Assembly (NCBI RefSeq): GCF_002379095.1
Contig: NZ_NBZV01000010.1
Span: 50,837 to 114,836 of the forward strand
Source of the DNA: Polaromonas sp. AER18D-145
GTDB lineage: Bacteria > Pseudomonadota > Gammaproteobacteria > Burkholderiales > Burkholderiaceae_C
Direction of reading: 5' to 3'
Length of the DNA: 64,000 nt
Shown: positions 1 through 7,281 of the stretch, in pieces
How the letters are laid out: each line of letters begins with the position of its first letter
Position numbering within the stretch: the first letter of the stretch is position 1
Notes under the pieces: model-generated
Databases searched by the model: none
Seen by the model: the letters and a program-made list of their open reading frames with translations, nothing else
Told to the model about the DNA's origin: nothing
Program-made: the position numbers and the translations under genes

Positions 1-538
1 ACACGCTGCACAGCGCCCCGACGCCGGCACTGGCCAGCACCGCCGCCTCACCCCACCAGTGGCCCGGGTGCGGCGCCTGGAGTTTGGGCCACAGCGACAG
101 CGCCACGCCGCTGATGGACAGCAACACGCCGGCCAGCAGCGCGGCAGAAATGCGTTCGCGCCCGAGGGCACTGGACAGCAACAGGGTCAGCAGCGGGAAC
201 AGGCTGAAGATCAGCGCCGCCTGGGCGGCACCGATGTGCTGCAAGCCGTAGTTGAGCAGCGCGATCAACACCGCAAACTGGCCGGTGCCGAGCGCGGCCA
301 TGACCAGCCAGTCGGCGGTTGCTATATTTTTAAGAGCTGCTCGCGCTTGTCCCTCAAGGGCTGGGGCCATGAGAGACTTCAAGAAGAAGGGCCGCAGGCA
401 GGCAAAACCAATCGCGTACCGCAGCAGCGCCAGGGTCAGCGGCGGCACGTCGGCCACGACAAAACGCGAGGTCACGATGGCGGCGCCGACCTGCACGCCG
501 GTGGCGGCCGCGGCCAGCAGGGCCAGGTTGAGCTTCAC
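1..538 (-). CDS. DMT/EamA-family exporter, N-terminal part (3' end beyond window)
   Basis: The minus-strand frame begins with GTG at 538 (VKLNLALLAAAATGVQVGAAIV) and runs off the left edge, so the C-terminal part is not seen. The readable 179 codons are strongly hydrophobic, with repeated transmembrane helices and EamA-like stretches such as LLNYGLQHIGAAQAALIFS followed by LFPLLTLLLSSALGRE. Proteins of this family are inner-membrane drug/metabolite exporters; the substrate cannot be told. The GTG lies 16 bases downstream of the stop codon of the MarR-GNAT gene on the same strand, so the two are probably cotranscribed. A dispersed repeat (318-367) is read in frame as a cytoplasmic-loop insert (ALEGQARAALKNIATADW), which is unusual; the frame stays open through it. 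Confidence 0.75.
   Translation of the reverse strand, partial: MKLNLALLAAAATGVQVGAAIVTSRFVVADVPPLTLALLRYAIGFACLRPFFLKSLMAPALEGQARAALKNIATADWLVMAALGTGQFAVLIALLNYGLQHIGAAQAALIFSLFPLLTLLLSSALGRERISAALLAGVLLSISGVALSLWPKLQAPHPGHWWGEAAVLASAGVGALCSV
318..367. repeat. Dispersed GCTAT-type repeat inside the EamA gene
   Basis: The stretch contains GCTATATTTTTAAGAGCTGC, an imperfect GCTAT/AGC hairpin, followed by a CGCTTGT...CTCAAGGGCT tail. The same layout (hairpin, then GCTTG..., then AAGGGCT) recurs at 16088-16139 and in shortened form at 18715 and 19731. It lies within coding sequence and keeps the frame. I take it to be a family-specific intergenic repeat that landed in a gene; the family assignment is from memory. 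Confidence 0.6.
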
Positions 539-554
539 CGGGGCGGCGGGCGGT

Positions 555-1502
555 TCACAGCCGCAGTTCCCAGGTCTCGCCGACCAGGTCTTTGCCGAAG
601 CCGGTGTAGGGCTCGCTTTTGACCAGCTTGAAGCCGCGCCTGGCGTACAGGGCGCGCGCGCTGTCCAGGCAGCTGTTGGTCCAGAGCACCATTTTTTTGT
701 AGCCCTTGCCGCGCGCAAAGGCCAGGCATTCATCGGTCAGGCGTGCGCCCAGCCCCAGCCCGCGGGCCTGCGGCGTCAGGATCAGCAGGCGCAGCTGCGC
801 CACGGTTTTGGACTTGCGCACGACAAACACCGAACCGACCCGCTCGCCGTCGACCTCGGCGATCCAGCAGCGTTCCCAGTCGGGCTGGTGCTGGCACACA
901 TAACCGGCGACGATCTCCGCCACCAGCGCTTCGAAGGTGTTGTCCCAGCCGTACTCGCGGGCGTAGACCTCGCCATGCTGCTGCACCACCCAGCCCATGT
1001 CGCCGGGCTGCGGGTCGCGCAGCACCACGTTTTGGGGGGCGGGGGAAGCGTCAGATGCCAGCAGGCGCTGGACGGTGGCCAGCGCCTGAGTCAGTTGCTG
1101 CTGCGCCGGCCTGGGCAGCGGTGCCAGCAGGGCGGCCGCCTCGTCGCGCGAGCGTTGTTGCAGCGGTGCAAACGCCTGGTGGCCGGCCTCGGTGAGTTGC
1201 AGCAGGCTTTGCCGGGCATCAGCGGGCGAGGGCATGCGGGCCATCCATCCTTGAGCCTCGAAACGACGCAGGATGCGGCTGAGGTAGCCCGCATCCAGCG
1301 CGAGGTCGCGGCCCAGCTCGGTGGCCGTGGGCTGGTCGCGATGCGCCAGTTCGTACAACACACGCACCTCCGTCAATGAAAACTCGCTGCCCAGGTAAGG
1401 GGCCAGCACGCCGATGCGCTGGGTGTAGAAGCGATTGAAGCGGCGAACCGCCTTGACGTGAGCGGCGGAGACGGTAGCGGTACTCGGTGTCATGGAAGCC
1501 AT
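555..1502 (-). CDS. MarR-type regulator fused to GNAT acetyltransferase
   Basis: A 315-residue two-domain protein. Residues about 20-150 form a winged-helix MarR domain (FSLTEVRVLYELAHR, then ATELGRDLALDAGYLSRILRRFEAQG as the recognition helix region). Residues about 155-315 form a GNAT domain with the acetyl-CoA loop LTPQARGLGLGARL and a C-terminal ARALYARRGFKL motif. Such fusions are known; they probably combine ligand or DNA binding with N-acetylation of an unknown small molecule. ATG 1502 and the in-frame ATG 1493 are both possible; neither has a clear ribosome site. A perfect 25-base palindrome lies 8 bases upstream, implying autoregulation. The downstream EamA exporter may be a cognate export partner (inference). 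Confidence 0.85.
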   Translation of the reverse strand: MASMTPSTATVSAAHVKAVRRFNRFYTQRIGVLAPYLGSEFSLTEVRVLYELAHRDQPTATELGRDLALDAGYLSRILRRFEAQGWMARMPSPADARQSLLQLTEAGHQAFAPLQQRSRDEAAALLAPLPRPAQQQLTQALATVQRLLASDASPAPQNVVLRDPQPGDMGWVVQQHGEVYAREYGWDNTFEALVAEIVAGYVCQHQPDWERCWIAEVDGERVGSVFVVRKSKTVAQLRLLILTPQARGLGLGARLTDECLAFARGKGYKKMVLWTNSCLDSARALYARRGFKLVKSEPYTGFGKDLVGETWELRL

Positions 1503-1510
1503 GATTCATC

Positions 1511-1535
1511 AATTACTTGACAAAGTCAAGTAATT
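1511..1535. promoter_or_regulatory. Perfect palindrome, probable operator of the MarR-GNAT regulator
   Basis: The 11-base arms AATTACTTGAC and GTCAAGTAATT are exact reverse complements around an AAA spacer. Position directly upstream of the MarR-domain gene, and arm length and spacing typical of MarR dimer sites, support an autoregulatory operator. The minus strand also carries a TTGACT hexamer inside it that could be a -35 box. Confidence 0.75.
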
Positions 1536-1557
1536 TACGCCGACCCGGCAACTGGTG

Positions 1558-2028
1558 TTAGCCCCCGTCGCCGCGGCTGATCAGGGTACGCAGGATCTTC
1601 TTCAGGGTCGTGACGTCACGTTCGCTGAAGTCCTGCAAGAGCGACGTTTCGTGCGCCTTGGCCTGGGCCAGCAGTGCGGCCACGGTGGCACGGCCCTGTT
1701 CGGTCTCGAACACCAGCGTGCGGCGTGCGTCGGCCGGGTCTTCGCCGCGCCGCACCCAGCCGGCTTTCTCCATGCGCTGCACGAGTTTGGTCAGCGTCGG
1801 TTGCTGGGCCAGGATCTCGCGCGCGAGTTCGCCAATCGTCAGGCCGTCACCGTCCGACAAGGTGGCCAGCAGCCGCCATTCCAGCTGGCTCAAACCGGCG
1901 GCCTGGACTAGGGCGTGGAATTCGCTGTACACGGTGTGGCTGGCCCGCGCGAGCAGGTAGGACAGGTAGCCGTCGATGAAACGACCCTCGGCCGCTGGGG
2001 CAGCGGCCGGTTTGCGGGAGCGGCTCAT
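1558..2028 (-). CDS. MarR-family transcriptional regulator
   Basis: A 156-residue winged-helix protein: GLSQLEWRLLATLSDGDG, then LTIGELAREILAQQPTLTKL as the HTH, then DARRTLVFETEQGRA as the wing. MarR proteins are usually ligand-responsive repressors of adjacent divergent genes. ATG 2028 (MSRSRKP) is preferred over an upstream ATG at 2088, because the latter would put the start codon within a palindrome and remove the intergenic promoter region. It is divergent from the flavin reductase/NicX-like operon, which it most likely controls. In nicotinate degradation the repressor NicR is likewise a MarR protein, an analogy rather than proof. Confidence 0.85.
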   Translation of the reverse strand: MSRSRKPAAAPAAEGRFIDGYLSYLLARASHTVYSEFHALVQAAGLSQLEWRLLATLSDGDGLTIGELAREILAQQPTLTKLVQRMEKAGWVRRGEDPADARRTLVFETEQGRATVAALLAQAKAHETSLLQDFSERDVTTLKKILRTLISRGDGG

Positions 2029-2065
2029 GGGGGGCCTCGCGAAACAGGAGGCCGGGTGGATGCGC

Positions 2066-2093
2066 TTGCGTATTGCATGAATATTCATATATT
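2066..2093 (+). promoter_or_regulatory. Putative promoter with palindromic operator for the NicX-like operon
   Basis: TTGCGT (2066-2071) and TATATT (2088-2093) are spaced by 16 bases and could be -35/-10 boxes for the rightward operon. A 12-base perfect palindrome, ATGAATATTCAT (2077-2088), fills the spacer, as expected for a repressor site of the divergent MarR protein. The predicted transcript would start within a few bases of ATG 2103, so the first gene could be leaderless or have a very short leader. Confidence 0.5.
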
Positions 2094-2102
2094 ATGCGAC
2101 GA

Positions 2103-2636
2103 ATGAATGCTGCCCTGCAAGCCACCCCGGGTTCCGATGCCCTTGTTCCCGCTGCGGCGCCGGACAGCCGGGCCCTGCGCATCGCGCTGGGCCAGTTCGC
2201 CACCGGCATCACGGTGGTGACCACCCGTGCCAGCAACAGTGCCTTTGTCGGGCTCACGGTCAATTCGTTTTCGGCGCTGTCGCTGGAGCCGCCGCTGATC
2301 CTCTGGTCACTGCGCTGCAGTTCGCCCAGCCTGCCGGTCTTCGAGGCGGTTGATCGTTTTGTTGTCAACGTGCTGGCCGAAGCCCAGGTGGAGGTGTCAC
2401 GCCGTTTTGCCTTGCCGCAGGACGACAAGTTCGAGGGGGTGGCGCATGCGGAAAACGCCTGGGGCCTGCCGCTCTTGCATGGCGCCAGTGCCTGGTTTGA
2501 ATGCCGCACGGTGTCGCGGCAAATCGCCGGCGACCATTGTCTGTTCATTGCCGAAGTCGAGCGTTTCACGCTGTCCGAGGCTGCGCCGCTCCTGTTTCAT
2601 GCCGGCGGGTATTTCGCGCTCGGCTCACGCCTTTAG
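2103..2636 (+). CDS. Flavin reductase family protein (HpaC-like)
   Basis: A 177-residue protein with the flavin-reductase-like fold: residues about 25-60 read ALGQFATGITVVTTRA, then GLTVNSFSALSLEPPLILWSL, the FMN-binding signature of the HpaC/DIM6 group, and the C-terminus has GDHCLFIAEVER. These enzymes reduce free FMN or FAD with NAD(P)H for a separate flavin monooxygenase. ATG 2103 was chosen (ATG 2094 is in frame); no ribosome site is visible. It is first in a five-gene run. The likely flavin-using partner in the same run is the acyl-CoA-dehydrogenase-fold protein at 4510 (inference). Confidence 0.8.
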   Translation: MNAALQATPGSDALVPAAAPDSRALRIALGQFATGITVVTTRASNSAFVGLTVNSFSALSLEPPLILWSLRCSSPSLPVFEAVDRFVVNVLAEAQVEVSRRFALPQDDKFEGVAHAENAWGLPLLHGASAWFECRTVSRQIAGDHCLFIAEVERFTLSEAAPLLFHAGGYFALGSRL

Positions 2637-2655
2637 CCTTTAAGAAAGAGTTTTC

Positions 2656-3702
2656 ATGCTGCAGGAACGAATTGAAGCCAAATGGATTGACTGCTTCGCC
2701 GAGACTTTTGCGCTGTGTGGCGTCAAGGCCGGCGACAGCGCGGCCATTCTCTCCGAGACGCAGTCGCGGCCGGTCAATGTGCAGCTCGCCGAGCTTGCGC
2801 TGGCGCGCCTCGGCGCGCGGGCCTTTCACCTGGTGCTGAGCACACCCCGGCTGGCCGCGCCGGTGCCGGTGCGCTCGACCGGCGCCTCGGACGCCATCGG
2901 CCAGCTCGCGCCGGTCGTGCAGGCCCTCGCAGCCAGCACCTTTGTGGCCGACCTGACGGTGGAAGGCCTGCTGCATGCGGCCGAGCTGCCCGACATTCTG
3001 AAGGGCGGCGCGCGCGTGCTCATGGTGTCCAACGAACACCCCGAAATCCTCGAGCGCTGCCTGCCCGATCCCGTGCTCGAACCCAAGGTCAAGGCCGGCA
3101 TCAAGCTGCTGCGCAGCGCCAAGGCCATGCGTGTGACTTCGCAGGCGGGCACCGACCTGGCCATTTCGCTGGTCGGGGCGCAGGCCGGTGGCGGCTGGGG
3201 TTACACGGCCCGGCCCGGCACCATCTCGCACTGGCCGGGCGGTCTGTGCCTGGCCTTTCCGGCCCGGGGCAGCGTCAACGGACGGCTGGTGCTGGCCCCC
3301 GGCGATGTCAACCTGACCTTCAAGCGTTACCTCGAACAAGCCGTGGTGCTGACGATTGAAAACGACTTCGTGACCGACATTGCCGGCCAGCATGTCGACG
3401 CCGACCTGATGCGCAGCTACTGGGCTGCCTGGGGCGACCGCGAAGCCTACGCCGTCTCGCATGTGGGCTGGGGCATGAACCCCAAGGCGCACTGGGATGC
3501 GATGGCCCTGTACGACAAGAAGGACTTCAACGGCACCGAGCTGCGCGCCTTCGCCGGCAACTTCCTGTACTCGACAGGCGCCAACGAGGTGGCGGGGCGC
3601 CATACCTTGGGGCACTTCGATCTGCCGCTGCGCGGCTGCACCGTGGCGCTGGACGGTCAGGTGATCGTGGACGCCGGGCAATTGACCGGCGAGCTGGCCT
3701 GA
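2656..3702 (+). CDS. NicX-like 2,5-dihydroxypyridine 5,6-dioxygenase / M29-like metalloenzyme
   Basis: A 348-residue protein, almost exactly the length of NicX. NicX is an Fe(II) ring-cleavage dioxygenase related in fold to M29 aminopeptidases and uses a His, a His and an Asp as ligands (His265, His318 and Asp320 in the Pseudomonas enzyme, from memory). Here His269 (AVSHVGWG), His320 and Asp322 (LGHFDLPL) fall at matching spacing. The next gene is an alpha/beta hydrolase, as NicD follows NicX in nicotinate operons. No pyridine hydroxylase (NicAB/NicC) is in the window, so the true substrate may be a related N-heterocycle. AAGAAAGAG lies before the ATG. An M29 peptidase annotation is the main alternative. 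Confidence 0.7.
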   Translation: MLQERIEAKWIDCFAETFALCGVKAGDSAAILSETQSRPVNVQLAELALARLGARAFHLVLSTPRLAAPVPVRSTGASDAIGQLAPVVQALAASTFVADLTVEGLLHAAELPDILKGGARVLMVSNEHPEILERCLPDPVLEPKVKAGIKLLRSAKAMRVTSQAGTDLAISLVGAQAGGGWGYTARPGTISHWPGGLCLAFPARGSVNGRLVLAPGDVNLTFKRYLEQAVVLTIENDFVTDIAGQHVDADLMRSYWAAWGDREAYAVSHVGWGMNPKAHWDAMALYDKKDFNGTELRAFAGNFLYSTGANEVAGRHTLGHFDLPLRGCTVALDGQVIVDAGQLTGELA

Positions 3703-3705
3703 GCC

Positions 3706-4488
3706 ATGGCGATGCCGGCCTATCTCGAACAAGGTGAGGGCGACACCGCCGTGTTCCTGCTGCACGGCGTGGGTGGCGGCAAGGAAGCCTGGGCACACAA
3801 CCAGCCGGTGTTGGCGAGCCAGGACTTCAGGACGGTGGCCTGGGACATGCCGGGTTATGGCGCATCAGCGCCCCTGTCGCCATGCACCAACGCGCTGCTG
3901 GCCGATGCCTTGAAAACCCTGATCGAGCATGTGGGCGCCAGGCGCAACGTGCTGCTCGGCCACAGCATGGGCGGCATGATTGCGCAGGAGCTGGCGGCCC
4001 TGCATCCCGCGCTGGTGCATGGCTTGATTCTCTACAGCACCTCGCCGGCTTTCGGCAAGGCCGATGGCGCTTGGCAACAGCAGTTCTTGCAGAGCCGTTT
4101 TGCGCCGCTGGACCAGGGGCTGGGCATGGCAGGCCTCGCCCACAAACTGGTGCCGACCATGTTCGCGCCCGACGCCGAGCCGGTGCGGATCGCCGAAGGC
4201 GCCGCGCTGATGGCCCGCGTCCCCGCGGAAAGTTACCGCGCCGCACTGTCGGCCATCGTGTCCTTCAACCGGCTGGCCGCGCTGGGCAACATTGCCGTGC
4301 CCACCCTGTGCCTGGCCGGTGAGCTGGACCTCAACGCGTCGCCCGCGGTGGTGGAAAAAATGGCCGGCCGCATCCCCGGCGCCGCCTATGTCTGCCTGCC
4401 GCAGGTGGGCCACATCGCCAACATCGAGCAGCCCGAGCTGTTCAACCACGCTGTCCTGACATTCCTGAAACAACACTTTTTGCCCTGA
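3706..4488 (+). CDS. Alpha/beta-fold hydrolase, possible NicD-like deformylase
   Basis: A 260-residue alpha/beta hydrolase: the oxyanion-hole region is FLLHGVGGGKEAW, the nucleophile elbow is GHSMGG with Ser87, the acid is probably the Asp in AGELDLN (about residue 209), and the catalytic His lies in QVGHIANIEQP near the C-terminus. It starts 3 bases after the NicX-like gene, so they are translationally linked. In the nicotinate pathway an alpha/beta hydrolase (NicD) deformylates N-formylmaleamate, the product of NicX. By position this is the natural counterpart, but the fold alone does not fix the substrate. Confidence 0.8.
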   Translation: MAMPAYLEQGEGDTAVFLLHGVGGGKEAWAHNQPVLASQDFRTVAWDMPGYGASAPLSPCTNALLADALKTLIEHVGARRNVLLGHSMGGMIAQELAALHPALVHGLILYSTSPAFGKADGAWQQQFLQSRFAPLDQGLGMAGLAHKLVPTMFAPDAEPVRIAEGAALMARVPAESYRAALSAIVSFNRLAALGNIAVPTLCLAGELDLNASPAVVEKMAGRIPGAAYVCLPQVGHIANIEQPELFNHAVLTFLKQHFLP

Positions 4489-4509
4489 CCTGACCCGAGG
4501 AACCGACCC

Positions 4510-5796
4510 ATGTCTGCACTGCCTGTCTCCCCACCTCCTGCTGCCCGCTACCTGCCGCCGTCGATCGCCGGCGACTACACCGAACTCACGCCCAAGCAGA
4601 CCGAGCTGCTGGCGATTGCTGCCCGCCTCGGCCGCGAAAAATTCGCGCCGCGCGCGCAGCAGATTGACCGCGATGCGGTGTTCCCCTTCGAGAACTACGC
4701 CGACCTGCGCGAAGCCGGCCTGCTCGGCATCTGTGTGCCCGAAGAAGACGGCGGCTGGGGCGCCGACTTTGCCACCTATGTGATGACCGCCGCCGAAATC
4801 GGCCGGCATTGCGGCGCCACCGCGCTGACGCTGAACATGCATGTGAGCTCCACCATGTGGACCGGCTTCATCGCCGACGACCTCGACATGACGCCCGAGC
4901 AGCGTGCCAACCACGAGGCCCACCGCAAGATCCATTACGAGCGCGTGGTGAAGCAGGGCAAGGTTTACTCGCAGCCTTTTTCCGAAGGTGGTGCCGCTGC
5001 CGCCGGCAAGGCGCCTTTCGGCACCCTGGCCCGAAAGGTTGACGGCGGCTACATCGTCAACGGCAAGAAGATTTTTGCCTCGCTGGCCGGCGCAGCCGAC
5101 TACTACGGCATTTTGTGCACGCTGGACAAGCCGGGCGCGACCCAGCGCGATTCGCTGTACCTGGCGGTTGACAAAAATTCGGACGGTGTCAGCGTCACCG
5201 GCGACTGGGACCCGCTGGGCATGCGTGGCACGGTGTCGCGCACGCTGGTGTTCCAGGACGTGTTTGTGCCCGAGGTGGAACGCCTGATTCCCGAAGGCCT
5301 GTATGCCCAGGCTGCGCTGCGCTGGCCGCACATGTTTGCGACCTTGTCGCCGACCTACATGGGCATTTGCCAGGCGGCCTACGACTTCACGGTGCAGTAT
5401 TTGCGCGGCGAGGTGCCCGGCACACCACCGGTCAAGCGCCGCATGTACCCGACCAAACAGATCGCTGTTGCGGAAATGAAAGTCCGGCTGGAGCAGACGC
5501 GCGCGATTTTTTTGCAGAATGCCCGTGCCGCCCGCGTCGATCCTTCCAAGGAAATCCGGCTCGGGCTGTATGCGGCCCACTACACCATCATGGAAAACGC
5601 CAACGAGATCTGCCGCCTGGCGGTGCGCACCTGCGGCGGCCAGTCCATGCTCAAGAGCCTGCCGCTGGAGCGCATGTACCGCGACTCGCGTTGCGGCTCG
5701 CTGATGCTGCCGTGGACCGCTGAACTCTGCATCGACCGGCTCGGGCGCGAATGCCTGTACGAGGCCGGTGAACAGGACGAACAGGCTGTGCTGTAA
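4510..5796 (+). CDS. Acyl-CoA dehydrogenase-fold flavoprotein lacking the usual catalytic Glu
   Basis: A 428-residue protein of the acyl-CoA dehydrogenase superfamily: N-terminal helical domain (LREAGLLGICVPEEDGGWGA), middle beta domain (DGGYIVNGKKIFASLAGAAD) and C-terminal helices (RTCGGQSMLKSLPLERMYRDSR). In typical short/medium-chain enzymes the eighth residue counted from the GG is the catalytic Glu (GGYGYMWEYP in the paralogue at 10914). Here it is Ser383. Glu may be supplied from another helix, as in isovaleryl/long-chain types, or this may be a group D-like flavin monooxygenase using the reductase at 2103. It sits 21 bases after the hydrolase and before the CoA ligase. Confidence 0.75.
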   Translation: MSALPVSPPPAARYLPPSIAGDYTELTPKQTELLAIAARLGREKFAPRAQQIDRDAVFPFENYADLREAGLLGICVPEEDGGWGADFATYVMTAAEIGRHCGATALTLNMHVSSTMWTGFIADDLDMTPEQRANHEAHRKIHYERVVKQGKVYSQPFSEGGAAAAGKAPFGTLARKVDGGYIVNGKKIFASLAGAADYYGILCTLDKPGATQRDSLYLAVDKNSDGVSVTGDWDPLGMRGTVSRTLVFQDVFVPEVERLIPEGLYAQAALRWPHMFATLSPTYMGICQAAYDFTVQYLRGEVPGTPPVKRRMYPTKQIAVAEMKVRLEQTRAIFLQNARAARVDPSKEIRLGLYAAHYTIMENANEICRLAVRTCGGQSMLKSLPLERMYRDSRCGSLMLPWTAELCIDRLGRECLYEAGEQDEQAVL

Positions 5797-5808
5797 GCCG
5801 GGATCGGA

Positions 5809-7281
5809 ATGAACCTCGCGCAGATCATCGAACGGCACGCGCAGTTCTCGCCGCAGCAGGTGGCAATCCACGCGGCAGGGGAAGACATCACCTATCCCGC
5901 CTTGTGGCAGCGCATCGAGTCTGCGACGCGCGTGCTGCTGGCGGCCGGCGTGCAGCCGGGCGACCGGGTGGCCTGGCTGGGCTTCAATGATCCGGCCCTG
6001 CTGGTGCTGCTGTTTGCGCTGGCGCGTGTGGGCGCGATTCTGCTGCCGCTCAACCACCGCCTGGCCGCGCCCGAACACGCGGCGATTCTTGGACACGCGG
6101 GTGTGAGTCTGCTGGTCAGCGACAGCGTACACGCCGGCGCGGCTGGCGCGCTGGCGGCGACCCAGGGCTGCCGCTTGCTGCCTGCCGCCTGGCTGGCTGC
6201 GAATGGCGGCACCGGCAACGGCATCCTCGCGGGGGCGTATGCCTCGCCGGTGCTGCTGGTCTACACCTCGGGCACCACCGGCCGGCCCAAGGGCGCCTTG
6301 CACACGCAGTCCGGCCTGATCTGGAACTGCGTGATCTCCGCCCATGCGCATGAGCTCAGGCAGGACGACCATGTGCTGAGTGTGCTACCCATGTTTCATG
6401 TCGGTGGCCTGTGTATCCAGACCCTGCCCGCCCTGCACGCTGGCGCAACGGTGACCCTGCATGCGCGTTTTGATGCCGGTGCGTGGCTGGCCGATGTCGC
6501 CAGGCGGCGGCCCACGCTGTCGCTGATGGTGCCGGCCACCTTGCGCGCGGTGCTGGACCATGCCGATTTTGCAGCTACCGATCTGTCTTCCCTGCGTTTT
6601 CTGGCAGCGGGCTCTTCCACCATTCCCGCATCGATGATCGCGGCCATCCATGCGCGCGGTGTGCCGCTTGGCCAGGTTTATGGCGCGACCGAAACCGGCC
6701 CGGTCTCCATCTACCTGCGCCGTGCCGATGCGATGCAACACGTCGGGGCGGCTGGCAAGGCCGGATTGCATGTGGAAGTGAAACTCATCAACACGCGGGG
6801 TGAAACCGTGGCCCCGGGTGAGGTCGGCGAAATCTGGGTGCGTGCGCCCAATGTGATGTGCGGCTACTGGGCCGACGCCGGTAACCCGGCCTTTGCCAAT
6901 GGCTGGTTTCATACTGGCGACCTGGCGCGCTGTGATGCCGCCGGGTTTTATGAAGTGGTAGGACGCTCCAAAGACATGATCATCTCGGGCGGCGAAAACG
7001 TCTACCCGGCCGAGATTGAAAACCTGCTGGCCGATTGCCCGCAAATCCTGGAAGCCGCGGTGGTGGGCCAGCTAGACGCGCGCTGGGGCGAGGTGGTCGT
7101 CGCCGTCATTGTGAAAACGCCCGGCGCGGATCTCGATGCGGCGCAGGTGTTGCAGCTGTTCGAGGGCCGGCTCGCCCGCTTCAAGCACCCCAAACGTGTG
7201 TTGTTCTGCGAAGCCTTGCCCAAAACTGCGCTGGGCAAGGTGCAGAAAGCCGGCCTGCTGACCAACCTCGAGGTTCAGTAA
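5809..7281 (+). CDS. AMP-dependent acid-CoA ligase
   Basis: A 490-residue adenylate-forming enzyme with the phosphate loop YTSGTTGRPKGA, the A5 motif YGATETGP, the A7 region GWFHTGDLAR, the hinge GRSKDMIISGGENVYPAE and a C-terminal catalytic Lys in LPKTALGKVQKAG. It converts a carboxylic acid to its CoA thioester with ATP; the class includes short/medium-chain, benzoate and coumarate ligases, and the substrate is not evident. It is last in the MarR-controlled run and its stop overlaps the stop of the convergent FadJ gene by 3-7 bases. It could feed the ring-cleavage product into the neighbouring beta-oxidation genes (inference). Confidence 0.88.
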   Translation: MNLAQIIERHAQFSPQQVAIHAAGEDITYPALWQRIESATRVLLAAGVQPGDRVAWLGFNDPALLVLLFALARVGAILLPLNHRLAAPEHAAILGHAGVSLLVSDSVHAGAAGALAATQGCRLLPAAWLAANGGTGNGILAGAYASPVLLVYTSGTTGRPKGALHTQSGLIWNCVISAHAHELRQDDHVLSVLPMFHVGGLCIQTLPALHAGATVTLHARFDAGAWLADVARRRPTLSLMVPATLRAVLDHADFAATDLSSLRFLAAGSSTIPASMIAAIHARGVPLGQVYGATETGPVSIYLRRADAMQHVGAAGKAGLHVEVKLINTRGETVAPGEVGEIWVRAPNVMCGYWADAGNPAFANGWFHTGDLARCDAAGFYEVVGRSKDMIISGGENVYPAEIENLLADCPQILEAAVVGQLDARWGEVVVAVIVKTPGADLDAAQVLQLFEGRLARFKHPKRVLFCEALPKTALGKVQKAGLLTNLEVQ

